Source of the DNA: Nymphaea colorata
Taxonomy: Eukaryota > Streptophyta > Magnoliopsida > Nymphaeales > Nymphaeaceae
Length of the DNA stretch: 23,060 bases
Assembly: GCF_008831285.2 (NCBI RefSeq)
Contig: NW_022205178.1
Span: 1 to 23,060 of the forward strand
Reading direction: 5' to 3'
Part shown: one piece after another, positions 1-10,661 of the stretch
Layout of the letters: the number at the start of each line of letters is the position of its first letter
Numbering within the stretch: position 1 is the stretch's first letter
Translations under genes and position numbers: made by a program
The notes under the pieces: model-generated
Told to the model about the DNA's origin: nothing
Database searches by the model: none
What the model saw: the letters and a program-made list of their open reading frames with translations, nothing else

Positions 1-613
1 GTTTACTCTACCTAACCCGCGCTAGATCTAATCCAAAACACATTGCGCCGAACACATCCCGCTCGGCCTAGGTCTCGAGTTCAAAACTCGTTATTGGCAA
101 GAATGTTTAAGTGCGAAAGCAAAGACTGAAATTGACTAAGTGCTGGAAGGAAACGAGCGGCCTAGCGCCTAAGCTCGAAATCAAACGAATCGTCCCTGAG
201 CCTTGTGAGCCCAGGGCGGGGACCTCGTGTGGGTTGCCGCCCACACTTCGGTTAGATGCGCATGGGCTAAGTCTGTTTGACTTAGCCAATTGCCTAGGAT
301 TCTAGGTCTTAGAATCGGCTCAAGCGTCTAGGTTGACCGGACTCACATTAGAGGTTAACTTGACTAACTCGGTGAGTTCAACATTTAGTTCAGAAACGTC
401 TTGAAGCCTATCCGGTTTGAGCACCTCTTCGGACCTGGTTGCTCCTCCCACTCCTCCCGCTGCAACCTGCGTTGGTGCTGCTTCAACATCTTGAGTGAGT
501 TGGCGACGTGCTCCATGGTCTGAGCCCACAACTCAGACGCCTTGCGTTTCAGCCGGCTAGGTCCGGCCTGCTCTGTCGGCCTTGGGTCGGGACCATGAGA
601 TTGGTCCGTAACA
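1..613 (-). repeat. Element A 3' LTR, partial (cut by window start)
   Basis: This segment matches 9247-9862 almost base for base and ends at the same terminal AACA (plus strand), immediately followed by the polypurine tract. In element orientation it is the start of the 3' LTR (U3). It also encodes the C-terminal tail of gag-pol, since the reading frame crosses from the internal region into the LTR at base 613. Differences from the 5' LTR copy are one-base indels near 105, 178 and 499 and substitutions near 438, 442 and 523. The indel near 499 shifts the frame of the coding tail here, while the 5' LTR copy keeps that frame open. Confidence 0.92.
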
Positions 614-3600
614 GATTCCCCCTCCCTAAATTGCGCTTGTCCTCGAGCGCTAGAAGAGGGGAAGCGGTGGATTACTGACCCGAACTCTTCCCAAGAAGTT
701 CCTTGATCTGGGCCCTCCCATTCCACGAGTACCTCATGCCTCGTCCTACCTTGGCGTTGGGCGTATCTGTGCTTTAAGATACGGTAGGGTGTTGGCAGTT
801 GTTCCGGCATCTGCTCTATCATGTTGGTACATCCCCATGATGCGGCTTAAGCCGTGTAACATGGAAATACGGGGTGTACTAAAGCTGCTCTTGGAAGGCC
901 TAACCTGTAGGCTGCCTTTCCAACCTTTTGTAGTACCGGATATGGACCATAATAGCGAGGTAACAGTTTTGAGTAGGGCTGGCCCATCAACGACCTCTGC
1001 TTTAGAGGCAACCTCTTCAGCCACACATATTGGCCCACTTCGAATTCGCGGTCTTTCCTACCTTTGTTATACACTTGTCTCATGCGGTTCTGCGCCTTGG
1101 CGATATTTTGCTTGAGTGCGTCTAGTACTTCTTCACGTGTGCGCAGTTCACAGTCAATTTGGTCGTCCTCAGCTGTGCCTCCTTCATACCTTGGTATAGC
1201 AGGAGGAGGGAACCCGTATACACCCTCGTATGGGTCATGCCTGTGGACGAATGCAGACTAGTGTTATACGACCATTCTGCCCATGGTAAAAATTTACCCA
1301 TGTATTTGGTCGTTCTCCCGCGAAGCATCTCAGGTAGGTCTCTAGAGACCGGTTCACGATTTCGCTCTGACCATCTGTCTGTGGATGGTGGGCTGTGCTG
1401 AAGTTAAGCGTCGTACCCATTAACTTCATATACTCCTGCCAGAACGCACTGAGAAAGATTGAGTCACGGTCGCATACGACCGACTGTGGCATTCCGTGGA
1501 GCTTGCCAATAAATTCTTGGTACACGCTGGCCACCATTGGCCCTTGATATGAACGTGGCAAGGGAGCGAAGTGGCTATACTTGATGAGTCTATCTACTAC
1601 CACAAGCACAGCTTCCTTGCCTTCAGAGCAGGGCATGGCGTCTATGAAATCCATGGTTACATCGGTCCATGTTTCGTGGTATGGGGAGGGGATTCAAGTG
1701 ACCTGGAGGCTGATTGCCTCGTATTTCTCCCTCTGACATACCACGCACTTTCTGATGTAACGTTGTACATCCGCCTTCATGCCGCGCCACCAAAACTGGG
1801 CTTTTATTCTGCCAAGGGTTTTTGAAACCCCCTCATGACCTGCGGCTGGAGTGTCATGGAAGTGTTGCAAGAGTTCTTGCTTAAGCCCAGAGTTAGGAGG
1901 AATCACTGCGCGATTCTTCCTAAATAAGAGATTCCCTCTGACCGTGTACAAGGGGATAGATCCGGGATTCTGTTCTACTGATGCTCGAATTAACCTCAAG
2001 GATTGATCTTCTTGCTGCTCTTGGGTTAATCGTTCCCATATATCCGTCTCTACCACAGAGAGCGTCATGAACTGCTCGTCAAACGGGAAAGAGAATCTGC
2101 CGCTGTGTTATCCGGACCTTTCTTATACTCAATCTCAAAATCGTATCCTAGCAGCTTGGCCAGCCAACGCTGTTGGGTAGGCGTGGATACTCTTTGTTTG
2201 AGCATGTATTTTAACGAATTCTGGTTCGTTTTGACTACAAATCTGCGCCCTATCAGGTAAGGCCGCCACTTTTCAACTGCCAATACTATCGCTAAGAGCT
2301 CTTTCTCGTATGTAGAAAGAGGTTTTGCCCTACTGGTTAGGGCCTTTGACATATAGGCGATAGGATGGCCCTCTTGACTCAAGACGGCTCTGACTCCAAC
2401 ATCACAAGCGTCTGTCTCGATTGTAAATTTTTTGTTGAAGTCCGGTAGGGTAAGCACCCGTAACCTTGGATGAAGCGCCTGTAGTAGCCCGTAAGGCCTA
2501 GAAAGCCTTTGAGTCCTTTCAGATCCTTAGGCAGTGGCCATCTTTGCATGGCGTCCAATTTTTCGGGGTCTGCCCGAACCCGTTGTTGGCACACGATGTG
2601 CCCAAGATAACCAATGCTCGGTTGTCCAAAGCTGCATTTGGACCGTTTGCATACAGTTGGTTATCACGTAGCACCTGAAGAGCTGTTGCAAGGTGCTTCT
2701 CATGCAATTCCTCTGTCTGACTATATATAAGAATGTCGTCGAAGAAGACCAATATAAAATCTCAGAGGTATTGGCGAAAGACATCGTTCATGCACCTTTG
2801 AAATGTTGCCGGTGCGTTAGTTAGACCGAAGGGTATAACGAGGAATTCGTAGTGCCCGTCATGTGTCCTGAATGCCGTTTTGGGGACGTCATCCTTACAC
2901 ATTCTGATTTGATGGTAGCCGGCTCTCAAGTCCATCTTGGAGAATATGGTCGCTCCGGCTAGCTCATCCAACAACTCATCTATGACAGGAATAGGATGCC
3001 TGTCCTTTACCGTGGCTTCGTTCAGGGCGCGGTAATCAACACAAAAGCGCCATGTATTATCCTTCTTCTTCACGAGTAAGACTGGAGAAGAGAAAGGACT
3101 GCTGCTAGGCTGAACTATGCCACTCTCTAACATCTCTTTAACCAGACGCTCTATTTCGGCCTTCTGGTTATACCCATATCTGTAGGGCCTCACGTTGACC
3201 GGTTCGGCCCCTTGAGTCAAGATGATTCGATGGTCGTAGGATCGAGGAGGAGGTAGTCCTTTTGGCTCTTCGAACAAATCCTCATATCGGTCCAACACCG
3301 ACTGTATCCATGGAGGCACAATCTCTTCGTGCTCTTCTCTAGATGGCACATCCGTAGCTAGTGCCATCACCCAACACGCTGGTTGTTCTGCCTCTATAGC
3401 TCGTAAGGCAGCCTTGGGACGTGTAATGCTCGTGATGCCTTGTAAGGTCATCGGCTCATCTTCTCCGTCGGGCGTGAAGGTCATGCTAAAATTCTTCACG
3501 TCCCATGATATGATACCCAAGGTAAAGAACCAGGGCATTCCGAGAATCAAATCCACTCCGTCGAGTGGAATAACCAAGAAATCAATTTTGAAGGGCTTTT

Positions 3601-5422
3601 TCTTGATGACGACTTCCATATTCTTCCCTTCGTTAAGGCATTTCAGCCTTAGGCCCCCTCCACGACTATTGTTTGGGGCTGGCTGGATTCCAAAGGCACC
3701 TTACATTTTCTTGCAGCCTCCTCTATTAGGAAGTTTCGTGTGGCGCCGTTATCCAACAAAATAAGGATCTTTTTGCCGTTGATCCTCCCAAACACACGGA
3801 ATGAGTTGGGCTTGTTCGGGTCTTGCATTGAGTGAAGAGACTCGGCCTCTGTGGGTTTCTCTTCCTTGGCGGGAGTCTCTTCCTTGGCTATTTCTTTTTC
3901 TTCTCGGTCTTTTTAATTCTGCGCTTTTGAATTACTTCTTCCTCTAAAGAGGACGAGCTGGACTCGTAGGAAGCGCTGGAGGATGAGTCACTATCTGTAC
4001 ACGAGCTGGACTCCTCATCACTTATCACTTGTACCCTAAAGTAGGCTGGGCACTTGTGATATTTGTCCCATTTACCCTCGCATCTATAGCACAGACCTTT
4101 GCGTCTGTATTCCTCAATTTGTTGAGGCGTGAGGTAGCGTAGGGGCGGTTTCTTGCCTTGCCCTTGATTGGAGTTCTGGTAGGGCCGTGGTTCGTTCCCT
4201 CTTTTGTAGGGAACTATCTCCTTTCTAGTGTTATGAGAAGCAGAGGGATAGGAGCTTCGTTTCCTCTGTTTATCAAATTTATGAGCCTTTTCTCGGCTCT
4301 TTTTTCCTCGATTCTCTCTTCGTATAGACGGGCCATGGCTATGCATTCTTCCAACTTTTCAAAGCGATGAATTTTCATCTCTCGCTTTATGTCATTTCTA
4401 AGGCCTCCTTTAAAAGCGCCGATGAGAGCCTTTTCAGGCCACCTGACCATGCTCGCTAGACGCTCAAACTGCCTTTTGTAGGCTGGCACGGTAGTGGTCT
4501 GGACCAAATTCTTTAAGTCCTCATCGTAGTCAATGAATGTTGAGTCCCCAAATTGGAGTTGGAGACTGGCCTTATACTTCTCCCAGGTTTGCTCTTCATT
4601 ATTGTGATTAAACCACAAATAATGCGTTGTAGCTTCTCCGGTCATGTTGGCCGTAGCTATCTCAATCCATTCTGCCTCGGGAACGTGGTGACAAAGGAAG
4701 TATCGCTCTGCCATGAAGAGCCATTCGCGCAAGTGTTCCCCATTGAACTTAGGAAACTCATATCGGACTGAGGGTGTCCGACGCTCTTCTTGCCTTTGGT
4801 GGAATCGAGACCCTCTTCTTTGACGAGCTGGAGACTCGTCTTGCTCCCCTTCGGACATGAGCTCGACTCGGTTTTGGCTATGGTGTCCAAATCGTGGTGC
4901 TCGGGGAGTCCTATCATCGTAGGCATCCTGTTGATGCCTGCCTTGAGGAGGCGCCATGGTATTGCGTCGACCTCCTTCTGTACTCGTCCCAATATGAGAG
5001 ATGTTATTGGGATCGACCTCAGTGTCGGTTTGGTAGTTTGGTGCAACTAACAAACCCTTACCCTTATCTGGGCGTGTATTCGGGCCCTGAGTAGCCCTCT
5101 CTGTGCCTTGTTGCTGGTTTGAGGTTAGAACCCTAAACATTGCTCGTACTTCATCCATTTCGTTCTGTTGGTTCCTCCTCATTTCGGCTAAGTCTTTGTG
5201 GAGTTCGCCGAATTGCCTCTCTATATCCCTCTGTCTATGGTTTTCGGCCTTATCCATGTCTCTACGATACTGGCCGAATTCTCGCTCAAGGTTGCCTAGA
5301 CGGTTAATAGTATGCTCGGACATCTCCATGTTGGAAGCCCTATGAGCGACCTCTTGAGGGTCCGAAGTGGTTTCCTCAAGCACGGGCTCGTCGGGGTTCA
5401 AGTTTTTCTTCGACTTGGCCAT
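320..5422 (-). pseudogene. Element A gag-pol polyprotein, multiply disrupted
   Basis: Homologous over its whole length to the intact gag-pol of element B. The start is the ATG at 5422 (MAKSKK, matching MGKSKK in B). A longer frame from 5458 would need GTG and is not used. Recognisable in order: Gag domain (about 4290-4810), zinc knuckle CYRC...HKC (about 4050-4092), protease with DNGAT, RT up to the FFDD box, RNase H, integrase, and chromodomain (about 670-790). Breaks relative to B: one-base losses near 4290, 3660, 2648, 2075, 1708, 1291 and 1227; a two-base loss near 1672; an in-frame TAG with frameshift near 3890; CGA to TGA at 2762-2764 just before the RT catalytic box; about 109 bp missing at 2457/2458 between RT and RNase H; a one-base gain near 875; loss of a few bases near 797; and a shift near 499. 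In RNase H the TDQN aspartate is Asn (codon 2224-2226). It cannot make a working polyprotein as written. Confidence 0.93.
616..627 (-). other. Element A polypurine tract (plus-strand primer)
   Basis: On the minus strand this reads AGGGAGGGGGAA and lies two bases from the 3' LTR start (TGTTACGG). It is in the expected place to prime plus-strand DNA synthesis during reverse transcription. The same tract is identical in element B. It also codes for part of the polyprotein (R-E-G-E), so it is under both protein and priming constraint. Confidence 0.88.
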
Positions 5423-5982
5423 TAGTAAAATCTGGTTGGACCAGCGCCAAGGATGCACTATGCTAAGGAAATCCTAACTACGAAAATCCAAAAATTGTCT
5501 ACACTGCCACTCTTAAGACTGAAATCCAATTAGAAGACTAGCTGCCACTCTCAAATTTGCCCACGCTGCCGCTGCTCAAGCTGCCGCGCGTGAGACCTAA
5601 GGCGAGGGAGACGGGTTGGCCCGCCTAATGCCGCACTTCGCCTAAGTGCCTCGGCAATCACACTTCGCTCTCGGCCGGGCTCAAAGAGCCTAAACCACCG
5701 CACTCTCCTAGTGCCTCGGTGACGCACCTCGAGCTGGGCTGCCCTCGGGTGTACAAGGAGTACAACCCTACACTTGCCAAGAGTGGACAAGCGAAGCCTA
5801 GATCTACGCAACTAAAGAAACCGTGGCTGGACTCTGACTGCTATACTGACACTAGAAAACCCAAATCTGAAAAGAAGACCTCTGAAATAATCAGAAAACC
5901 ACAAGAAATCCGCTGGCACTGCCCGTTGATGTCGACGTTGCGAAGGTCCAAGTGCTCAAACTGACGGATATTCCTCAAGAGG
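5423..5982 (-). other. Element A leader (5' UTR between PBS and gag)
   Basis: This non-coding stretch lies between the primer-binding site and the gag start. Its middle (about 5590-5790) is strongly conserved with the leader of B and contains a series of hairpins, listed separately. The remainder holds short stretches conserved with B but no open frame shared by both elements. In LTR retrotransposons this is where packaging and dimerisation signals are usually found. That role here is an inference. Confidence 0.75.
5629..5721 (-). other. Hairpin cluster in element A leader (candidate packaging RNA)
   Basis: Three stem-loops lie in a row. Hairpin 1 (5629-5656): outer stem TGCCG/CGGCA, inner stem CACTT/AAGTG, 5-nt loop, 3-nt CCT bulge. 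Hairpin 2 (5678-5690): GGCTC, loop AAA, GAGCC. Hairpin 3 (5696-5721): outer CACCG/CGGTG, inner CACT/AGTG, 5-nt loop, CCT bulge. Hairpins 1 and 3 share the same architecture. Each has a counterpart in the leader of B with paired base changes (see the B entry). A further imperfect hairpin lies near 5747-5769 (gggtgtac/gtacaaccc). The pairing is seen directly; the function is inferred. Confidence 0.7.
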
Positions 5983-5995
5983 CGCTCTAATACCA
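5983..5995 (-). other. Element A primer-binding site (initiator tRNA-Met)
   Basis: On the minus strand this is TGGTATTAGAGCG, two bases (AT) after the end of the 5' LTR. It matches the usual plant initiator tRNA-Met primer-binding sequence TGGTATCAGAGC except for one C-to-T change at the seventh base. Element B has the canonical base, so the change is a mutation in A or its subfamily and may weaken priming. Confidence 0.9.
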
Positions 5996-6348
5996 ATTGT
6001 TAGGATCGCACCGGTTGGCCTAAGAAAATCCGACCAATGCAATCCTAATCTTCCCAGGACCTTCTTGAGGCCTATTCTAAAAACCGAAAATCCTAAACAA
6101 TTAAATACAGAATACTACCTGGCCGGACAGGACCCCGGCGCAAACCCAACAGGTAGGGAGATACAGGACGTGGTTAACCCTTCCAAAACCTAACTACGGT
6201 TAGCCTACTACAAAAGAACTAAGGAGGTTGACGAGGCCTTACAAGCGTGAGCGATACAAATATGAATTCTCTCGCAACTCACTCACAAACCACGCAAACC
6301 ACTGCTAACGGCCAAACCACACCCAACAAAAGCAAATAGGGAGGTAAC

Positions 6349-6396
6349 GCTCCTTGTGGTCGTGTCTCGGGCGCAGTGCCCTCGAGGTACCTCACG
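6349..6396. promoter_or_regulatory. 48-nt conserved block with two palindromes, element A LTR
   Basis: This block differs at one base from 10662-10709 and 20056-20103 of element B, while the flanking LTR sequence is well diverged. It contains the 10-bp perfect palindrome GAGGTACCTC (6384-6393) and, two bases away, a second inverted repeat (GGGCGCAGTGCCC here, perfect GGGCACAGTGCCC in B). It lies about 350-400 nt upstream of the primer-binding site in the sense direction, so it would be in the genomic RNA leader. Confidence 0.5.
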
Positions 6397-7119
6397 GGGG
6401 AGCAGGGCCGAAGCCAAGGCTAAAGCAAAACAGAAAGCAACTAAGATGCTGTCCTAAAACAAGCAAAAGCAAATTCCCGCCCGCGGCTACAAGGGGGATC
6501 AGGGGATTACCGGCCAAGGTAAACCTTGGCGTGGCTGGACAAGCACCCGAGGTGAGAACCAACCCTCGGGTATTGCAGCTTGCTGTTCAAGAAGGCCGGT
6601 TGAGGAGAGCCTCCTCGCTCACCTGCTGCACTATTCAGTCCGCTGGCCGAATGGTGCTGGGCGATGAACTCGCCGCTGAGATCCTGGCCACCGCGCCTGA
6701 GGAGGTGGCCGCTCGCTGCTGGCCGAGAGCTCGCGTTGTCACTGGACGCGCGTCTATCGGGTTGAAGCAGACGGCGGGCCGCCTGGAAGGAGCCGAGCGT
6801 CGGGATGCTTGCGGCTGCAGGCTGAGGAGATGCGGGCGGCGCGTGTGGCTGCCGATGTGGGTAGCGCTCGGCGCTGAGGATGATGACCGTTGCCGGAGAG
6901 AAAGACACAGTCGTGGCCGGAAGGGCCGCCTGTGTGCCGAGGGGGGCTGCTGCCGGGAAGACAGCGCCTACCTGCCTGCCGTCGATTATGACTCGGCCAC
7001 GCTCGCCGCGGGGTGCCGACAGTGAAGGTCGCGGCCGAGGCAAGGGGCCGGAGGAAGCCGGCGTAGCCTAGTCCTAACTAAGGCTGGGGTAGGCTCGGTT
7101 CGGCTGGGTTCTACTAGGT

Positions 7120-7530
7120 AGGCCGGTTTAGTCAAGATGGGCTCGGGTTGAGGTTGGCTAAGGAGGTTAAGGAAATAGGTTCGAAATGGGTGACCTAGCT
7201 ACGTGAGGCTTAAGAAAGGTGGTTTGGGTCGAGCCTAAGCTCGCGGATATGGTCAAAGTTGACCGAGTGAGGTCAGGGTTGAGTAAGGTGGGTGGTTGAC
7301 TAAGGGACCTAGCTGAGTGGGTCTGGGTTGATTGGGTCAAGGGACACTCGAGCTAGACTCAAGCCGACTAGGGTAGCTTGAACTTAAGAGGGGTCGGTGG
7401 GAGAGATGACCTAGCGTTGACTAAGGTTGATACAAGTGATGACGGTCTAGGTGGGTTTAGTCAAAAGGGTTGACCTAGGGCGAGGGTGGTGCGAGAGGTT
7501 GCCTAGAAGGATTCGGTTGACTTGGCTGGT
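7120..7530. promoter_or_regulatory. W-box-rich stretch in element A LTR
   Basis: I count nine TTGAC[C/T] hexamers on the two strands within roughly 400 bp; about 0.4 would be expected by chance. This hexamer is the binding core of WRKY transcription factors. The stretch is built of short recurring words such as gttgacctag, gttgactaag and tagtcaag, so part of the enrichment may come from degenerate repetition. The equivalent region of B is also enriched. Confidence 0.45.
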
Positions 7531-7551
7531 CTTGCCAAGATGGTGCACCAC

Positions 7552-7573
7552 GATCTTGCCACGTGGCAAGATC
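7552..7573. promoter_or_regulatory. 22-bp perfect palindrome with G-box, element A LTR
   Basis: The arms GATCTTGCCAC and GTGGCAAGATC are exact reverse complements, with the G-box CACGTG at the centre (7560-7565). G-boxes are bound by plant bZIP and bHLH factors. Four further CACGTG sites follow at 7736, 8104, 8153 and 8236, five in under 700 bp. The core 16 bp of the palindrome is also perfect in both LTRs of element B. Use as a regulatory site is inferred. Confidence 0.5.
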
Positions 7574-9220
7574 AACGACCGACAGAGATCACGCGGAATT
7601 AATCACGCGTATAGGAGATGCGAGGAGGAGTTGCCTAAATGGTAGGGGAGAAGACTGAAATCGAATGAACCTGGACAGAATTCCAGGTCGATTCTCTTGA
7701 TCTCTCGAGAGTTCTCAACAAGGCTGGGATGGCGCCACGTGGAGAGATGAGGGGCTAAGATTTGACGCGGTAAGGGGGTGGAGACGAATGCGGCAAGGAG
7801 ATGACGACACTCTAGGGGTTTCCTAAAACAGCTAAGGCAAGAGGCTATCGGGTGACTGCGTGGAGCGAGCTGGGCGTTGCGTCAAAACGCGTGGGACCCA
7901 GCTAGATCGCGAGGGGAGATGCTGGCTGAGGTGACTGATGGAGGACGCTCGGATGGTCGACACCTGGCAGGATGGAGGGCTGAGGCGTTCTCGGATTAGG
8001 GTTGACTCTAATGAAGAATGCGAGGAAGCAATGGGGAGCGGCGGCTACGGAATTGACCTAAATGATTGGCAGCTCGGGATCCTAGGGCGATCACGAGCAG
8101 GGACACGTGGGAGGCTGGGGTGATACGAAGTTGGGAGCTGGCAAGATGGTGACACGTGGCGGAAATCGATGGACAAGAAGGAAACACGAAAACTAACCTT
8201 AGCGACGACCGGCGGCAAGGCTGAGACGAATTCTCCACGTGCGGCGGCTAGGGTTTTGACCTCGTTCCCTTTGTCCAAATTGCCCCTTCTTCCGACTGAA
8301 CAGCACCCTTGAGGCGAGGGTATCCTGGTCTGATTACGCCGGAATTAATGGTGCTGACCGGAAGTTGCAGGGAACGCCGGAAAACTTCGAGTTCCGACGA
8401 AAGGGCGATCTTGAGTTCCGCCCGAGCGATAACGCCCAAATTCGATTATGTGATACTTGTGATCAGGGCGATTCCAGTAGGCAAACTCTTGTTAGCAGAT
8501 CACGACCAGAACCTTGGATTTCTGATTTGAATATATTTCTGGACCGAAATGCTTACAGGGATGAATCGAGCCGGAACTTGTAGTCCAGGCCCACACTTCC
8601 GCTCGGTCCACTCCAATACAATCCGATTAGGACTAGGGACTGTTCGGAAATTCCCCAAACCGTGTGAAATACCCTTTTTGATAGACTGCCTTCTCTTTCT
8701 CGAAGCCGACTCTCGGGTATGCCGAGGGAGGGCCACCGAAATCAAGGAGCATATACCAAAGGCGATTTCTCACAAGACTTGGCGAAAAGCACGAAAATCT
8801 CAAGTACTAACCTCTTTGTCGATATTGAAGCCGAGGTAAACCGCGCCTTCAATCTTCCTTGTTCCAGCTTCAGCCTCTCCACTTCTTCATGTTCAAGAAG
8901 AGGGCACCGAATCTGGACTTGCTTTATGCTAGGGGATGTACCGTGGACAAGGGAGGGACCGCCGCCGTGGGGAAGAGATCCACCGATGCCGTGCTGCCTT
9001 ATGCCGGTGTCTAAGGACTTTGGCTCTTCAAGGACAGGATTTGGGGAGGTTGGAAGCGCCTTGGAGGTAGAGGACGCGAGGGGGAAGAAGACGCCAGGCT
9101 CGGGTGAGCAAGGTGGGAGACGAGAAGGAGAGGGAGAGACCTCGAGAGAGGAGAGAGAAGAAAATGCGACAAATGTCTTCCTTGATCAAAAATTGCATAC
9201 AATGTACAAGATCCAAAAAG

Positions 9221-9228
9221 TATATATA
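9221..9228 (-). promoter_or_regulatory. TATA-like box in element A 5' LTR
   Basis: TATATATA lies about 635 nt inside the LTR in element orientation. In the sense direction it is followed within about 100 nt by CT-rich tracts resembling plant Y-patches. The B LTRs carry a TATA-like sequence and CT-rich stretch at the equivalent place, which supports a shared core promoter. No transcription start can be seen from sequence alone. Confidence 0.45.
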
Positions 9229-9567
9229 CAAGATGAATTGAAGCGGGTTTACTCTACCTAACCCGCGCTAGATCTAATCCAAAACACATTGCGCCGAACA
9301 CATCCCGCTCGGCCTAGGTCTCGAGTTCAAAACTCGTTATTGGCAAAGAATGTTTAAGTGCGAAAGCAAAGACTGAAATTGACTAAGTGCTGGAAGGAAA
9401 CGAGCGGCCTAGCGCCTAAGCTCGAAAATCAAACGAATCGTCCCTGAGCCTTGTGAGCCCAGGGCGGGGACCTCGTGTGGGTTGCCGCCCACACTTCGGT
9501 TAGATGCGCATGGGCTAAGTCTGTTTGACTTAGCCAATTGCCTAGGATTCTAGGTCTTAGAATCGGC

Positions 9568-9862
9568 TCAAGCGTCTAGGTTGACCGGACTCACATTAGA
9601 GGTTAACTTGACTAACTCGGTGAGTTCAACATTTAGTTCAGAAACGTCTTGAAGCCTATCCGGTTTGAGCACCTCTTCAGACTTGGTTGCTCCTCCCACT
9701 CCTCCCGCTGCAACCTGCGTTGGTGCTGCTTCAACATCTTGAGTTGAGTTGGCGACGTGCTCCATGGTCTGGGCCCACAACTCAGACGCCTTGCGTTTCA
9801 GCCGGCTAGGTCCGGCCTGCTCTGTCGGCCTTGGGTCGGGACCATGAGATTGGTCCGTAACA
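9568..9862 (-). other. Duplicate of gag-pol C-terminal tail inside element A 5' LTR
   Basis: Because the gag-pol frame runs into the 3' LTR, the 5' LTR carries a copy of the same coding segment without the rest of the gene. In this copy the frame stays open to the same stop codon, whereas the 3' LTR copy has a one-base loss. The encoded tail includes VAAGGVGGATKS and ends VSPVNLDA, matching the tail of B. It has no gene upstream and is presumably not translated as part of a polyprotein. Confidence 0.8.
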
Positions 9863-9893
9863 GGTTCGTCGGAGGGGGGGGGGGCTGGTGAAA
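9863..9893. other. Flank of element A with an 11-base G run
   Basis: Short host or satellite sequence immediately beyond the element A LTR. It contains eleven consecutive G (9874-9884). The first five bases, ggttc, are the expected position of the A target-site duplication. Nothing else is recognisable. Confidence 0.5.
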
Positions 9894-10312
<419 letters not shown>

Positions 10313-10661
10313 TGTTAGGATCTCACCTCCTAGGCCAGAATAACCCGACCAGTGCGATCCTAAACTTCCCAGGACCTTCTTGAGGCCTATTCTAAAAACC
10401 GAAAAACCTAGGTAATTACACAAATGATCTACCCAGCCGGACAGGACCCCGGCGCAAAACCCGATAGGTAAGGAGATACACGTGTAGGTTACCCGAATCC
10501 CAAAAATTCCTAACTAAGTCTGCCTACTACAAAAACAATAACAGGGTCGTGAGGCCTTTACAATTCGCGAGCGATACAAGAGAACACTCGATCTCACTCA
10601 CAAACCACGCAAACCACACTAACGTGCAAACCACACCCAATAGAAAGAAATAGGTGGTCTG

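Larger units (their letters stand above)
1..9862 (-). mobile_element. Element A: degraded Ty3/gypsy chromovirus LTR retrotransposon
   Basis: Read on the minus strand, this is an almost complete element: 5' LTR (5998-9862), primer-binding site (5983-5995), leader, broken gag-pol (5422 down to 320), polypurine tract (616-627) and 3' LTR. Only the last 613 bp of the 3' LTR, on the plus-strand map, fall inside the window. The boundaries are supported by the TGTT...AACA termini, by PBS and PPT lying directly next to the LTR ends, and by near identity of 1-613 with 9247-9862. The five bases after the LTR (9863-9867, ggttc) would be the target-site duplication, but the other copy is outside the window. 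The two LTR segments differ by about 3 substitutions and 3 one-base indels in 613 bp, which suggests a recent insertion despite the ruined coding region. Subclade is uncertain: the long LTRs recall Tekay/Del, while Gag and chromodomain look more like Reina. Confidence 0.93.
5998..9862 (-). repeat. Element A 5' LTR, complete (3865 bp)
   Basis: Bounded by TGTTAGG on the left and GTAACA on the right (plus strand), next to the PBS on one side and flanking DNA on the other. In element orientation: the first 295 nt repeat the coding tail of gag-pol; a TATA-like box lies about 635 nt in (9221-9228) with CT-rich tracts after it; then come a region with CACGTG motifs (7560-8241), a W-box-rich stretch (about 7120-7530), a GC-rich stretch (about 6480-7070), and a conserved double palindrome (6349-6396) about 350 nt before the LTR end. 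It is homologous along most of its length to the B LTRs but clearly diverged. No gene other than the duplicated tail is supported. Exact limits of U3, R and U5 cannot be set without transcript data. Confidence 0.92.

Noticed and set aside
5420-5458. Longer gag start at 5458 in element A.
   Set aside because: The first codon would be GTG; the ATG at 5422 aligns with the start of B (MAKSKK / MGKSKK).
6354-7043. Open frames of about 180-220 codons on both strands in the GC-rich part of the A LTR, and 145-177 codons in the B LTRs.
   Set aside because: They lie in GC-rich sequence with few stops by chance, carry no recognisable domain, and are not kept in one frame between A and the two B LTRs. 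Slight resemblance near their ends follows from nucleotide similarity.
8719-9261. Plus-strand frame of 180 codons near the U3 end of the A LTR.
   Set aside because: It is low-complexity (Gly, Glu, Arg rich), opposite the CT-rich sense promoter tract, and is not preserved in the B LTRs.
9247-9862. Apparent tandem LTR-internal-LTR array, because 1-613 recurs after the element A LTR.
   Set aside because: The repeated segment ends exactly at TAACA next to the polypurine tract in the left copy, so it is simply the end of the LTR itself. The LTR includes coding sequence, which makes it look like an internal fragment.
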